DNA from: Xestospongia bergquistia | Taxonomy: Eukaryota; Porifera; Demospongiae; Haplosclerida; Petrosiidae | Assembly (NCBI GenBank): GCA_963965975.1 | Contig: OZ014414.1 | Span: forward strand, 8,613,230 to 8,677,229 | Length of the DNA: 64,000 bases | Direction of reading: 5' to 3' | Shown: piece by piece, positions 34,056 to 45,296 of the stretch | Position numbering within the stretch: position 1 is the first letter of the stretch | Layout of the letters: the number at the start of each line of letters is the position of its first letter | Notes under the pieces: generated by a model | Seen by the model: the letters and a program-made list of their open reading frames with translations, nothing else | Database searches by the model: none | Told to the model about the DNA's origin: nothing | Made by a program: the position numbers and the translations under genes

Positions 34056-34232
34056 AAGTAGTTTGTTGTTTATTCTTAATTTGTCTTCTCGCTCACTTTT
34101 ATTTTCTCTTTAAATTTCTTTTCATGTTATTTCCTCTTCTTTTATTAACAATTTATTTCTCTAACAAAACTAGTAGACAATAAAAATAGAGCAGTTTTGA
34201 TTGACACTTACTTCTCTAACGTCGTCTCTCTA

Positions 34233-35627
34233 TCACTTGGCGCCTGTAATTATTATTTGTGGGCGGAGTATCATTTTTAACTCCTTTGTGAAAGTATCTA
34301 TGCTTCTATTCCCATTAGTAAGTTCATCTTTCAGCAATTTTATCTTCTCTTCTCTTTGAATTACCTTTCGTCTTTTAGCTTTGTGCAATCCTCCCGCTTG
34401 TAGCTGTAAAATAGTGACTTCAGTAGCTGCTTGTTCTTTTTGAAAGAGCTCAAGCACTTCATAAAAGTTAGGGTGTGCCTTTCTCGCTATTCTTTTTAAC
34501 CTATTGTGCCATCCTTCTAAATGATTATTGGTTCTTGGGCCACTGTGAGCAAAGTAGTTCCACATACGTGGTTTAAACTGACCATTCATCCAGTTTTGGT
34601 CAAAATAATCTGAGTAGTTCATCTTTTCATCATCTGGTATTTCAGTTTTTAATCCATCCCAAGCAACTCGAACAAAATTGGATGGCACAAGAGCAATGGC
34701 TGCACTCTTTTGTATAAATTGCCTAATACAGCCATCTTCTTTGTACTCTTCCACTAGACCAAGACTCTGTACTTTTCTCCACAGACACTGCGTAAAATGA
34801 AAGTAGCAGTCATGAATACAAGCACTGGGAAATTGAAGTTCAAGTGATTGCACTAAAGGAAGCTCAAAATCAGACATGATCTCAGCTGGAGAGATGCGAA
34901 GATCACATTTCAAAGCTTCTTCTTTTATACACATAAAAAATCGATTATATACGTCTCTTGACTTCCCAGGTAGTAAACCATACACAAGAGGAAACTGTTG
35001 GCCTTGAATAAAAGCATTAATTGTGAATACTTGGAAGAAAAGCCTTGGACAAATCTCAAAAGTACCATCCACATAAATAGATTTTGCTTCTGCTAAGAGA
35101 TGAAGGTTCTTATTTGTCGCAAAAATAAGGATCTTGTCAGCATCACCTTCTTGTTGCAAAAAGAACTGTTCTCCTGACAATGATTTCTGCCATCTGCCTT
35201 CAATGACAATGTCTTCTCGTTGCTGTGGGAGAGGTGGTAGCCGGCTTTGTCGAGCTCGATACAAGGAAGACTTAAGGCTTGGAAATGTTGGAAGCTTTGA
35301 AGCGACATCCTCATCTTCTACCAAATTGGTAGCTAAGTCTACTAATACATCGTTGTAGATGCTAGGAATTGGTGTGATCTCCTCTTGGGCTCGTTTACGT
35401 AGTGCATGCTTAACTCTTTCCACTTTAGCTTGCACACCATCTTCAGGATGATTATGACCATTTGTTTCTTGCAAGATTTCATCTCCCTCTGTTGTAATTC
35501 TAGCTGGGCAGCTCCTCTTTCCACATCTCCAATATCTCTTACCATTAGCCATCTTGCGATTGAGAGTAAATTTACATCCCTGCCAGATAAGGGCTTCTCC
35601 ACCTTTTTGTGTAGTAATGAACTCCAT
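34233..35627 (-). CDS. FLYWCH zinc finger + MULE transposase
   Basis: One open frame of 464 codons. Residues about 1-62 form a FLYWCH-type zinc finger (GKRYWRCGKRSCPARITTEG, then HNH). A linker with a basic patch follows, then the MULE transposase core at about 165-300: YVDGTFEICPRLFFQVF (first Asp), YGLLPGKSRDVYNRFF, SDFELPLVQSLELQFP (second Asp, DFE) and CYFHFTQCLWRKV. The later HLEGWHNRLKR segment is also typical. The last 23 codons (from about DTFTKELK to the stop at 34233) lie in the conserved post-LRR flank, so the native C-terminus is lost or the element inserted there. The full-length open frame suggests recent activity. No clear inverted repeats were identified; 35777-35820 has three repeats of TGGGATTAGACATT-like words. 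Confidence 0.85.
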   Translation of the reverse strand: MEFITTQKGGEALIWQGCKFTLNRKMANGKRYWRCGKRSCPARITTEGDEILQETNGHNHPEDGVQAKVERVKHALRKRAQEEITPIPSIYNDVLVDLATNLVEDEDVASKLPTFPSLKSSLYRARQSRLPPLPQQREDIVIEGRWQKSLSGEQFFLQQEGDADKILIFATNKNLHLLAEAKSIYVDGTFEICPRLFFQVFTINAFIQGQQFPLVYGLLPGKSRDVYNRFFMCIKEEALKCDLRISPAEIMSDFELPLVQSLELQFPSACIHDCYFHFTQCLWRKVQSLGLVEEYKEDGCIRQFIQKSAAIALVPSNFVRVAWDGLKTEIPDDEKMNYSDYFDQNWMNGQFKPRMWNYFAHSGPRTNNHLEGWHNRLKRIARKAHPNFYEVLELFQKEQAATEVTILQLQAGGLHKAKRRKVIQREEKIKLLKDELTNGNRSIDTFTKELKMILRPQIIITGAK

Positions 35628-35858
35628 AACTGCATTTAGTGATTAACTTGGCATGCTGCATTTATATATGCAATAACTGATGTAACACTTTCTAGCTATC
35701 TAAACTATTATAGTACAAAAGTCTATTGCTCTTGAAATACTCTGTTATATTAACACCTCAGTTATCACCTTTAGACATTATGGGATTAGACATTTTGGGA
35801 TTAGACATTCTGGGAATGACTCGCACAAATATTGATAAGATTTTCAAGTAGAGAGGGG

Positions 35859-36111
35859 TGTGGTTGTTATCCCTAAGAGTGTAACTCCTAAACGTATTAA
35901 AGCAAATTATGATGTAAGTATTACATCATAGTATATTATTTATAATATATTATGTTAGGTATTTGATTTTAAACTAACATCAGAAGATATGTCTGTTCTT
36001 AGAAGTTTGGAATGAAACTGGAGATCATGTCTTCCTAAAATTGAAGTTAACGGAGAACTGGTTCCACAAGATGCTGCACATCCTTAGTATCCCTTTAATA
36101 TTGAGTATTAA
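35859..36111 (+). pseudogene. Aldo-keto reductase 3' end
   Basis: The + strand encodes VVVIPKSVTPKRIKANYD, a phase-0 intron 35917-35958 (GTAAGT...TTAG), then VFDFKLTSEDMSVLRSLE, stop, NWRSCLPKIEVNGELVPQDA, AHP, stop, YPFNIEY and TAA. IPKSV and the C-terminal NWR...HPYYPF pattern are diagnostic for AKR family members. Two in-frame stops, TGA at 36013-36015 (Trp expected) and TAG at 36085-36087 (Tyr expected), and the missing barrel mark it as a pseudogene. It converges on the HGD gene. Confidence 0.8.
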
Positions 36112-36235
36112 TGAACTCATTTGCTAATGATTAGGTATTAGGTTTATAGTTTTATATTCTAATTATTGGACATTATAGAAAATATTATAACTCAGCAATT
36201 CAATTTATAACAGCTAGTATCATAGCTGTATAGTT

Positions 36236-38489
36236 TTAAACTACTGGTGATGTAGGAGAGCTACTGTCATCACTGGGGGGTTTCCAGTTAGGATCAAATT
36301 TCCTTTTCAAATCTTGCCAGCACTTGTAGTAATCTTGTGATAATGTGCCACACTCCTTTTCACCCCATTCTGTGACAGCCATACTTAATGATGACTCAAA
36401 CATGAAAGCCTGGAATTATGAACGTTGAGATGACAATTCATTGATCCATTCATTAATCCACCATCCATCCATTTATTACCATAGTAGAAGTCATTTTCAC
36501 TGGTTTTAAGTCTTCTTGACTTGTCTTTTCAAAAGTGGCTGCGTCAGGACCATGTGGAGTCATCATACTATGAAGGGTTGCTCCCCCGGGTAAATTGTCC
36601 TTCTTAGCATCATAAACTCCACAGATTAATCCCATAAACTCACTCATGCAATTACCTAATGGGTGTGGTCAGTGGGTATGACCAATATGTTGTAACTTAC
36701 GGTGATAGTATGGAGGACGGAAGGTATGTTCTTGTACCATCCAACGTGGAGGGAAAATAACAAAGTCAGCAATGGCTACTCCTGGCTTAGTTGATGGACA
36801 TGTCAGGACCGTGAAAATTGATGGATCCTAACAGACAAAGATTCATACTACCAAAAAACACAGGTTCTCACTCACAGCGTGATCAAACAAGACAGCATTT
36901 ATTACCATAAATGTACGGAGGTCATATTTATATGGATAATAATTGCCATGCCAAGCTACAACATCAAATGGAGAATGATCCTATCACAATATGACATGAC
37001 ATCAAAATGACATCATTATAATATACCTGAGTAGCCATAAACAGTGCTCCTTGAAATTTGCTAACAACTTCATAATTAGTCACATCTCTGTCTTCATACC
37101 AAGCCACTAGACAGAGAAAATCACGAGGATTTGCCAAGCCGTTTGCACCTAACAAAGTTAAATTAATGAGACTAGTGGTATCTAAATTATCCAATTAGTG
37201 GTAAGTGTGGTGAGTTGATTATATGTAATTAATGGGGGTGTGGCTAGTTATTATGTTATAGTGAAGAAAACAAGACACAAGCTCAAGTGTCCAGTACAGA
37301 TAACACTATTAGTAATAATACAGGTCCATTAAAAATAACCACACCCTTTTCTAATGGGTGTGGCGACAATACAGACCAAACTTAATGTTAAAGCCTTACC
37401 AATGGGTCCTAAATTTGGTAGCTGAAAATGAGTATTAAATACCTCAAGGATGTACCCACGGCTTGGACCAGTGACATTGACAGAGAACCTCATTCCTTGC
37501 TAGAGTAAAGAAGAGATGAGGGAGAGATGTGGGAGAGACAAGGGAGAAATATGGGAGATAAGTGGTTTACATGAGCATACTTGAATGACGACAATTTCAT
37601 TAGGTTCTACATAAAGTTGACCAAATTCTGTTAAAATATGAAGTGGTCCTTGCTGTGGTACTGTATAGATAAAACAATGGATGCATACATGTGATTAATG
37701 GATAGATACACAATGTCAATGGATCAATAAATCAGAAAATGGATACATATAACATACCTATTAAAAAGTCTCCATCAGAATTATAAAGACATTTATTAGT
37801 CATTGACTTATTACAGAGATATATATGAACAGCAACCCCATCACGCGTTTTAGGGTCCCCAGCACCACAGATAGTGTTCAGACCCTACAACCTAATACTA
37901 CCAGAACCTTATAACATTGTACTTTACTTCAACAAAATCTGTTTCTTTGGACGGAATATCAAAAGGACTCCATCTAAACTAAAATTAATTTATTTAATTA
38001 CTAGGGATGTCCTTATTTCTAAAATACCTGATTTGGATTGGGCGGCCATTTTGAAAAATCATTTGTCAAATTATCCTGTGATACAGGTTTAAATGGCAAA
38101 TGATTAACTGAAGGACGAATACGATAGAGTCAACTAATAAAAATATATATAATTAATTAATAATATACGTAATTAATTATTATTCATAGTCTACCTTCTT
38201 TTATTAGTCTCACGTGGACATGTAAAGGCACTTCCTTGTAACTGCTCAGCATACAGACCATATGGACAGACTTGAGGACTATTCTATAACAATAATATTC
38301 AGTATTATCACTATAGAAATCCTAATAGTAAAATAGAACTAACTTGTCCTTTGGGTAGAGAATGGGGTAATGCTTCTGAAGATACCTCGCTACCAAATCC
38401 AGGATGATACTGTAAAATATAATATGTAGCTCTTGTCTCGTTTGGCTAGTTGCAGAAGTTACCTTAAGGCTCTTCTTGTCTGCAGACAT
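36236..38489 (-). CDS. HGD: Homogentisate 1,2-dioxygenase, one premature stop
   Basis: The enzyme opens the aromatic ring of homogentisate in tyrosine breakdown, using Fe(II). At least twelve exons run right to left: 38489-38463 MSADKKSLK; about 38403-38343 [20 protein letters not shown]; 38286-38189 [20 protein letters not shown]; 38137-38030 [15 protein letters not shown]; about 37990-37940 [14 protein letters not shown]; 37872-37758 [20 protein letters not shown]; 37660-37582; 37494-37397; 37147-37027 [12 protein letters not shown]; about 36978-36876 [19 protein letters not shown]; 36823-36702 [10 protein letters not shown] and PPYYH; 36656-36481 [10 protein letters not shown] and MTPHGPDA; 36412-36236 to TAA. 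Iron-site segments (the PPYYHRN...SEFMG and MTPHGPD region) are present and all joins keep frame. The exception is TGA at 38132-38130, where the conserved Trp of NKRSWLYRI is expected. It is otherwise complete. Confidence 0.85.
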
Positions 38490-38649
38490 CTTGGCCACAA
38501 AACAATATACCGAGTTAATTATTTTCTCCGTTTGCATTTACGTAGAATGTCTCCGGACACGTCCGTTTATTTATAATTATTAATATTCATAAGTAATTCT
38601 AACTTTAACCCACACTCCCACAGGTAGGTACAATACAATTAAAAGTATT

Positions 38650-38960
38650 TAAATAATATATTTTACTAGACATACGTATACGCAGTGTAGAGCCTCGCGC
38701 AGTGAATTGCATACATTTTTGTATGCAGATATTATTTTTATCTTTCTGTTAAAATAGCTGGGCCAGGGAAGATAGCACACATGATTCCATGCACAGCTGG
38801 AGAATAATAACAACAGTGCTATTTCAGGAGCACGTGAGCATACGTTTGCGGGTTTGGCTGAAATAATTGCATTCTCAAGCGTGACACATACATACAAACT
38901 ATCTGCGAGATTCGACGCACGATTATTTGCCTCGCGCTAAGGCGCTCGGCAATAATGTCA
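38650..38960. other. G+C-richer inserted block of unknown nature
   Basis: CpG-rich words (CCTCGCGC at both ends, GCGCTCGGC, ACGTTTGCGG) set this block off from its A+T-rich surroundings. It encodes no convincing protein. It lies between the HGD start and the duplicated promoter of gene 6, and no match exists elsewhere in the window. It could be a SINE-like or other short repeat. Confidence 0.4.
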
Positions 38961-39029
38961 TCAACATAGTGATATTCTACTTACTAACTAAATTTTGCAA
39001 AAATTACTAATAAAAAATTGAGTGTGATC

Positions 39030-39882
39030 ACATGACTGAGAAAGTGATATTACTTCCTCTGCTATAGCTTGAAATGGTGCCTGAATTGAAACATGATCAT
39101 GACAAAATTATCACAGCAACACAAACATGTGACAAGAGGATTGTGAGCCATTGATGTTGTGCACAACTGTCCTTTAGGAACACGTCCTATGTGCTTTTTT
39201 CTCCGCAGTCTCTTAGGTTTCTAAAAAGTGAAAGTTATGTAATATCACACTAGCTCCTTTATCTTCAATAAATGATGACATTTTGGGAATAGATTTATTG
39301 CTTATTTGAAACACCTACAACCTAATTTTTTTGTCTAATTAATGCACACTATTACACATTGGCAATACACTGCCAATCTTAAAACGTTCAAGGAAAGTAT
39401 ACTTCTGGCAATAAATTGGCCATAAAATTGGCACTCAAGTTTTATTAAATATCATATATCTCTGATATACTTCCATTTACGACAATAAAGCCAAAACTAA
39501 TGCATGGAGGTGGTTGTGAACTTTCTCTCAATATAAGCTTTGCTATGATCTAACACACAGTGGTCGAGAAAAATTGGCCAAACCGTTATTTTTAACCAAT
39601 ATATATTTATATTAAAACATATCTGTGACAAAACTTAAGCTTAAAAATATTTTTGAATATATTTTCTAAAACCTTAATCTATATGTCATATCGTAAATGA
39701 CTACAAAGCTTCTACAATATCCAATAATTACTAAAATAAGACCATTTACTTACCACACTCGCCATCTTTACCCGTAATTATAAACGCATAGAGACAAACG
39801 GAAATAATATTTATACATGTACTTTATATTAGCATCCGGTCGAGTTTCACATCCATATCGTATAGTATCTAGCAAAGAAGCA
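39030..39882. promoter_or_regulatory. Duplicated bidirectional 5' flank of gene 6
   Basis: This matches 2420-3207 upstream of gene 2 almost throughout, including the CACACTCGCCAT that is the reverse complement of the small divergent gene's start (39757-39768). The second exon of that divergent gene is cut off at about 39040. An extra 50 bp (39386-39436, GTTCAAGGAAAGTATAC region) is present only here. Confidence 0.65.
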
Positions 39883-42800
39883 ATGGCTACAGGAAACCTA
39901 TCTTTTGAGGAGATTTTCGTAGAGAAACCTACTCTTGATGAATTATGTGAACATATTCGTATTGGTAGTAAATGGTATCAGTTGGGAATTCAGTTGAAAC
40001 TGAACGTTAAGAAGTTAGAAGATATTCACAAGCTACCAGATGACTCCATATACAAAACAACAAAAATGTTTGAGTTGTGGTTAGATACCAAACCTGATGC
40101 TACTAGAAGACAAATGATAGATGCTTTGAGGAAGGAAGTCATTGAAGAAATCACTGTTGCCAATGAGTATGAGCAAATGTTGAGAAAATCCAGTAGTCTT
40201 CCTACTAGTAAGTACAAGAACCTTTTACATATACATCATGTTATAAATGTTATATTATTAGTTTGTTTATGAATTGTGTACTGTTCTTATTATAGGAATG
40301 GACTCTCAGTCTCTAGCTAATGAAGCAACTTGTATTCTTCAGTGTCATAATGATACACTGTCACAGTGTCTGATTAATCCTGTAAAAGTGTCTCAGCTCT
40401 TATTTAGTGAGAGATGCATTAGTGAAGAAACACTTGATAAGATGGAGACATTAGAAGGCAGTTTAGATGAAAAGAAGAGAACTCTGTTATCTGCTATACA
40501 TATAACAATATCTTCAGATCACAAGAAGTTGAAAGTGTTAGCAACAGTACTGTCCAAGTTTGAAGAGACAAAAATGCTATCTGAAAACATTATCAGTGAA
40601 TATGGTAAGAATTTCATTCACTATTAACTTAATGTATAATTGCTTATTTGCTTAGTTCAAAAGTATCCAGATGATGAGATGACAGTAATACAAGAGACAG
40701 CACTGACAGGTCATACTGGTCATCAATATCAAGCTACTAGTGACTCAATGGAGAGTATATATCATCATACAATGGAGGAATTAGAATATCAGGTTGATAG
40801 TAATAATGTTGTTCATTAAATCAATGTATATGTTGTTGCTTAGCAATCTCATGAAATGACAGAGTTAAGTATGTCAAATATAAGAAGCAACTACAAAAAG
40901 ACAGAGATACCTGATGATCATGAGGACTTAATACCAAAAAAGGAAAAGCTTGATTTGGAAGCACCATCTGATTCTAATGGTATATATATAATAGTTAATA
41001 TATACTTAGTAAATTCTATTTCATAGAGCAAACTTCTCTGGCCAGTGACATTTTACGTTGTCATTATGGCACTCTCTCTCAGTCTCTTCAATATCCTATT
41101 AGAGTAGCTCAATTACTCTGTGAAGAGAGAGTTATTTCACAGACAACTTTGTTTAATGTGAAAACTACTGCACAATCTCATTCAGAGAAAGAAGCAATTT
41201 TTCTTCTGCTAAAAGCTGTACGTCATGCTGTTCATACCAACTACCATCACCTGGAGGTCTTTGCTAGTGTATTGTTAAAATTTACTAGCACTGTACCATG
41301 TGCTAATGCTATCTTAAAAGATTATGGTAAGTATAAAATGCTAGTTATAAATACAATTCTTAAATAAATATTCTTTGTAGAGAAAGTATTATCGGAAGAT
41401 AATACTGTCGAAGTACAACCTAGTGTTACTGCAGTTAGTAAAGGTAGTCATTATGTAATTTAGAATGTATTTTCATTATATCAAACATTAGATAATAAAT
41501 AAATTAAATTAATTAATTTAGATAAATATTAGATAATCCATCTTTGCTTGAAAACCAGTTAACATTAGGTCAAGGTTAATTGTGAGTGACATTTAACAGT
41601 TTCATTTTTAATATCTGTAGATGAAGCTTCATTGACAAGAAGTATTAAAATACCTATCAAGTTAGACTCTATATTTGGGTCTATCAGAAGAAAGTTTGCA
41701 GTAGCCTTTAGTAAAATTCGAAAAGCTATTAAAGCAAGCCCTCCACCTCTGGAGGAACTGAAACTATTTCTTGAAGATGGTTACTCTCACCTTCAATCTG
41801 AAATAGATAACACTAAATGTATTGATGAAATCCTAACAGTTGTGAGAAATCATTGTACACTGATTAATATCAATTGTCTTGAGAGTATTGTGGAGCGTTT
41901 TGATGTTAAAGAAGCAGAGACGCACATACAAACATACAAAGATGATGTTCAGTCATTTTGTGAAAAAACAAAAGCTTCTCTTTGTCTGGATGAAAATTTC
42001 AAAGAAACAAGAACTCCTTCTCTTCTCCGATGTGAGACAGCCATCTTTGTCTTAGACTGGGATCCTACTGGCTACACATTACAAGATATACGAGATATTA
42101 TTGCTGAATCAGTTGGAGGAAATGTGGAGATTCGTTATTTGAGAGAGGGCAGGTCTATCATTATCACCTGTTTTTTTCCACTCAGTCTAACCACCTCAAT
42201 TATTGCCAGAGCTCAGGAGACACTTGAAGAAATGAAGAAAAAAGGATTAATTCAACTTACAGTTGGATATTGTACCATTTATGATCATAGAAGAGACAAG
42301 GTAAGAGATGAGTAGTATTAGACAACAGTTACTACATGTGTTGTTTATTGATATATAGGAGGTTAGAACTATTGTAGAAGAGAATACAAAGGAGTTGAGA
42401 AGTCATCTGGAACTAGAACAAACCATCCGGAAAAAGATGACTATACAAATGTCATCTATTATCAGACAAAATGAAGGTATATTGTGTACAACTATTGTTT
42501 TATTTAATAACTATCTATTATATGATATATCTGATTAATAACTTAATGTTCCTTTATATAGAAACAAGAGAAATGAAAGAAAAGACAATTGAAGATTTAA
42601 CGTCACTTGTGAAAACAAAGGAAGGTAAATTAATACAACATCAATCACAAGTCCAATGTTGTCAGTATTTTACATAATATATTAGTGATCAATTTTCTTC
42701 TCATTTTATATAAAGCTTTTGAGAAGAATATACTGTCAGTGTCTGCTGAGAGACAGAAAGAGCTAGAGACACTACAAGAAATCATAACGTCATTGACTTT

Positions 42801-45296
42801 ACAAGTAAGAGAGAGAGACCAACAGATTGAGGAGTTAAAACAGAGCTTGAAAGGTAACTGGTATTTGTGACTTCTCATTATATGATATTGTTACTAGATC
42901 TAGCATTTATACCAAAGGTTCGTAAACCAGTAACTGATCAAGGACTTGAGGAAACACATACAAAATCCATCCAAGAAGAGTCCACACATGAAACTACAGG
43001 TAATAATATAATATTGTTAATAATATATATGTCTTAATTGTGACTACTAGAGTCTCCACTAATATTAGAGTTAAAAGATCAGTTAAAAGGTTCAGCTGAT
43101 AATAAAGATGAAACTACTCCTCCAAGTAAGTTTATATGATAATATTCTATCTCTTACAATCAATAATGTTAATAATTATTAAATTTATAAACCACAAATT
43201 ATTATAGTGTAAATTATATTCATAATTCTCAAACCACAATAATTAAATTCATAATATATAAAAAATGAATTTCCATATTTACTATACACTCCCTTAGTGT
43301 CAGTATAATATGATAGAGTTATGATTATGATAAGATCTATAAAATGTTTATATTAAGTGTTATCATATTACACTATATACATGTACATGTTTAATATAAG
43401 TATCTTATATAGAGTCTCCAGTATTACATGATATATTAAAGGACTATGATGATAATAAAGAGACAAAGGATGAAGAGTCAGACAAAAGAGGTAAGACTTA
43501 GAGAATGTTATATTAGTTTATTAAAATTATAATATAATAAAATACACATACACTACAAGTATTGTTATTTATAATGTAACTTTATTGACATGAATAACAA
43601 CTAAATGGACTAACTACTACATATATTGTTACTGACAAATATTAATACACTTGACTGTGTCTTAGTTGACTCCACCTATAATGGACATAAGTAATAATGA
43701 TGTCATTATAACTAATCTTGTTATGATAGAACCACATTGTATATTATAATACCATATATAGTCTGATGAGGTCAGCCCCTTCGCTTATAGAGGAAGGATC
43801 TGGTAGCATATTACAGTTGATGAAAAAGAATTTAATTTTATGTAAACCTTATTATATGTTAATATAAAAGGAACATAATTAACTCAGCCCCTTTCTCTTA
43901 AGTTGGTTTGTGAGACTACAATGAATATTTTTACAGAGTTAAATCAACATGACTAAATGAGAGATATTGTAATACAATAAAACAAGAAAGGACAAAGAAG
44001 TCAATATTTCATAATGAAACATCTAATGATGTTTGTTTGTAGATCCTGCACTTTTAGATCAAAGAAATTTCCACCCACACCCACTGTAAAAACAATGTGG
44101 TTTGTCTGATAAAAGTTCAATAGTTATATCAGGAATGTTAGTGAAAGAGACAACTGTACTATATAGTATGGACTATCAAACCCTTCCTCTCTAAGCAAAG
44201 GGGCTGGCCATACCAGACTATCTGTTACTATAACTGCAATAAATTCACAAATTAAAATGATGTAATATATCAACATGACTTACTGTAGCTAGACCAACTA
44301 GTAATTTAAAAGGAACAGCTCAGTAAATTCAGGATAATAAGCCACGCCTCCTATTTGCTCGTTGTCATAGTAACCGTAGTCAGTAAACAGTAATGGCTTC
44401 CTTTTTTCTTCAGTGTATTGTCTGTGTATTGTAGTGTGTTATAGTATATATTACTATGTGTGTACTATACTATATACTAACTCTGTTTTATAACAGGAGA
44501 CGCTGGAAGTGTTCAGTGGTATGATGATGACAATAGTGTTATACTCACTAGTCCAAGTGTATTAGAAAGTGAAGACGTTATAAGTAAATTAATAAAAGAA
44601 CAACAAACAGGAAAAGAATGGAGTATTGATCTCTTCTCATCATCTCCTGAAAGTACTGCAGTTATTATAAACAATCTTAATAAGTGTACAGTGAGGAGTC
44701 TTGAGATATATAACACTTCATTGGACAGTAAGTGTGTATCGATATTATCAGAGATACTAAAAACTAATAAAACAATAAAGAGACTACGGCTGTCATCCTC
44801 TTCACTTACTGGTGGTATCAAACAAGTCAGTGATAGTCTCTTTAATAATAAAACACTTGAACAGTTAGTGTTGTCTAATGTTACTGATATCACAGATGAA
44901 GATATAACTCACTTATCTACTATGTTATCAAGTAATACAACTTTAAAAGAACTATATCTCTACAACTGTAACATCACTGATAATGGAGTCCGATATATCT
45001 GTGAAGGACTTACTAAAAACCAAACATTGACTACGTTGGACATCAGAGGTAATCATAAGATCACTTCAGTTAGTACCAGTACAATAGTAGATCTAATACG
45101 AACAACTACATCATTGACAAGACTATATCTCTACAATACTTCATTGAACAATGATGATATCAAGACAATATGTACATCACTTAATAAAAATACTACAATA
45201 AGGAAACTACACTTATCAAGACAACATGAAGAGTATTGTAAGAAGTTAAACAGTTATCAAGTTATTAAAGACAGACTTAAATTCTCCATATTCTAA
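39883..45296 (+). CDS. Receptor gene 6: DD / CARD-like x2 / 220-aa module / coiled coil / LRR (1107 aa)
   Basis: Exons 39883-40207 (death domain), 40296-40604 (CARD-like 1), 40656-40792, 40844-40979 (charged linker with PKKEKL), 41027-41326 (CARD-like 2: RVAQLLCEERVISQTTLFNV, LLKAVRHAV), 41381-41443, 41621-42300 (module), 42359-42476, 42562-42624, 42716-42853, 42898-42999, 43051-43125, 43413-43490 (coiled coil and acidic linkers), 44497-45296 (LRRs). The total is 3324 bases, open throughout. The module (41621-42300) has an N-terminal helical half (FGSIRRKFAVAFSKIRKAI) and a C-terminal half with LDWDPTGYTLQDI and SIIITCFFPLSL. The LRR exon ends LKFSIF, a capping strand unlike any other copy. 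The long intron 43491-44496 holds a MITE. Of all members this is the cleanest gene model. Confidence 0.88.
43761..44218. mobile_element. Intronic MITE (AGCCCCTT family), gene 6 copy
   Basis: It has the same ends as the gene 3 copy (GTCTGATGAGG... and ...CATACCAGAC) and occupies the same position in the intron before the LRR exon. The two copies are close to identical. Confidence 0.7.

Noticed and set aside
35134-35639. Shorter frames on both strands within the MULE
   Set aside because: They overlap the 464-codon transposase in other frames and lack any recognisable motif.
38649-38897. 82-codon - strand frame in the CpG-rich block
   Set aside because: No homology recognised, unusual composition, and no splice or promoter context.
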